Positions 63,312 through 64,000 of a DNA stretch of 64,000 nt are shown here, piece by piece. The notes beneath the pieces are model-generated. The model did no database searches, had not been told where the DNA came from, and saw nothing but the letters and a program-made list of their open reading frames with translations. The stretch's first letter is position 1; each line of letters starts with the position of its first letter. This stretch comes from Halorarum salinum (GTDB lineage Archaea > Halobacteriota > Halobacteria > Halobacteriales > Haloferacaceae): positions 3,720,001-3,784,000 of the forward strand of contig NZ_CP058579.1 of assembly GCF_013402875.1 (NCBI RefSeq), read 5' to 3'. A program made the translations under genes and the position numbers.

Positions 63312-64000
63312 CTACCGGTGGTGGACTCGACGCAATGCGTCAGCAGTTGCTGTCCCCGAGATACGGATGTACTTCTGTGCAGTCGCCAGATCACTCCACC
63401 CCATCAGGGCCTGTAACGGCACCGGGGCGACGCCTTTGTACGCATGGTAGCTGGCGGCGGTTGCTCGCAGACAGTGTGGATAGACGCGTCCCGGGAGATC
63501 AGCCTCGCTGGCCGCAGCCTGTACTCGTCTATTGATCGTTGACCGTGAACGGGGAAATGCATCGTATCTGGAAGCAAAGCGTTCGAAACACAGCTCCAGC
63601 CGGAGCGAGAGATCGAACGGAATGAGTCGAGCCGAGGCGACGGTCTTCGGGTGCCACCGAGACGCGATGGCATCCGCGACGGACAGATCATCGTTATGGG
63701 TGGCTTCCTGTCGGGCCTGTCGTCGGCAGTACCCACACCGGCACGACTCGTGCTGTGGGATGCGAATCGTTCGGCGGTTCCAGTTCACCCATGCGGTCTG
63801 AAAATGTGCGATCTCGCCCGCTCGCAACCCCAGTCGGCCTGCGGGGAGACAGATGAATCGCGCCTCGAAATCGTACGGTTCCGGGAGTGCCGAGCACGCT
63901 TCAAGTAGGAGTTCGAACTGCCGGTCTGTGAGGACGTCCTCGTGAGTGTGCCTGGTGGTCAGGGCTCTCCGGTGTCGGTCCGCCCATTCAGTCGCAGGTT
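63312..64000 (-). CDS. Tyrosine recombinase/integrase, C-terminal part (cut by window edge)
   Basis: The frame is open from the right edge (64000) to a stop at 63312, so at least 229 residues are present and the 5' end lies outside. Catalytic features of the XerC/D/phage-integrase fold are visible: the first Arg in GLRAGEIAHF, then HCLRATAAS (His-x-x-Arg), LMGWSD and the nucleophile Tyr in AQKYIRIS. A Cys/His cluster (CRCGYCRRQ) interrupts the middle. Its promoter and any att site lie beyond the edge. It suggests that this end of the window is part of, or next to, an integrated element. Confidence 0.85.
   Translation of the reverse strand, partial: PATEWADRHRRALTTRHTHEDVLTDRQFELLLEACSALPEPYDFEARFICLPAGRLGLRAGEIAHFQTAWVNWNRRTIRIPQHESCRCGYCRRQARQEATHNDDLSVADAIASRWHPKTVASARLIPFDLSLRLELCFERFASRYDAFPRSRSTINRRVQAAASEADLPGRVYPHCLRATAASYHAYKGVAPVPLQALMGWSDLATAQKYIRISGTATADALRRVHHR

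Noticed and set aside
1-64000. CRISPR arrays
   Set aside because: No series of short direct repeats with regular spacers is present anywhere in the window.

Overview
The window is chromosomal DNA of a haloarchaeon (class Halobacteria). The evidence is the very GC-rich, strongly acidic coding sequence; an archaeal RNA polymerase operon with both large subunits split (B''/B' and A'/A''); a group II chaperonin; Tat-type RR lipoprotein signals; SAMP/UbaA-type ubiquitin-like genes; and many genes with a TATA-like element about 27 bases before the start codon, which is the signature of leaderless mRNAs. I cannot name the genus.

Layout. 1-312: 5' end of a thermosome gene. 0.4-9.5 kb: a thiamine block with the bifunctional kinase/TMP synthase ThiDN, a tandem pair of TenA salvage enzymes (one Cys type, one Glu type), the ThiN-domain regulator ThiR, two transporters each preceded by an overlapping mini-ORF, a P-loop protein and an isoaspartyl methyltransferase. 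9.5-10.4 kb: gene-poor, with one copy of a diverged ~375-bp repeat. 10.4-14.5 kb: a copper block (metal-type ArsR-like regulator, P1B ATPase with a YPC motif, CopZ-like chaperone, membrane protein). 14.5-17.1 kb: decayed DNA with a deleted oxidoreductase and a HAD dehalogenase.

17.1-27.4 kb is the most interesting part. It is a sulfur block: JAMM peptidase, E1-like UbaA, a CysO/SAMP-like beta-grasp carrier ending in Gly-Gly-Arg, a CysM/CysK-type synthase, TusA, a rhodanese, a frame-disrupted cupredoxin protein, a YeeE/YedE-type sulfur transporter, and a three-gene operon of beta-propeller, rhodanese-fold lipoprotein and a second propeller. The first four genes match, part for part, the protein-thiocarboxylate route to cysteine known from Mycobacterium (mec, moeZ, cysO, cysM). 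TusA, rhodanese and YeeE could supply the sulfur.

27.4-43 kb: second copy of the diverged repeat, a methyltransferase, a MEDS-GAF-GAF-HTH10 sensor regulator, a second isoaspartyl-methyltransferase-like gene, a complete branched-chain-type ABC importer (livJHMGF), a frameshifted HerA-like ATPase, small proteins, an exported trypsin-like protein and tRNA-Asp. 43-56 kb: rpoH-rpoB2-rpoB1-rpoA1-rpoA2-nusA, then mscS, a small protein and a PQQ-type lipoprotein, then rpsL-rpsG. 56-61.5 kb: a frameshifted formate/nitrite transporter, a lipoprotein, two VOC proteins, and a class II aldolase/HAD pair. 61.5-64 kb: a region that looks acquired, with a possible insertion-sequence end, a lipoprotein and the C-terminal part of a tyrosine recombinase cut by the window edge.

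Three conserved genes (cupredoxin, HerA-like, formate/nitrite transporter) are broken only by single-base changes next to G or C runs. They may be real pseudogenes or sequence errors.
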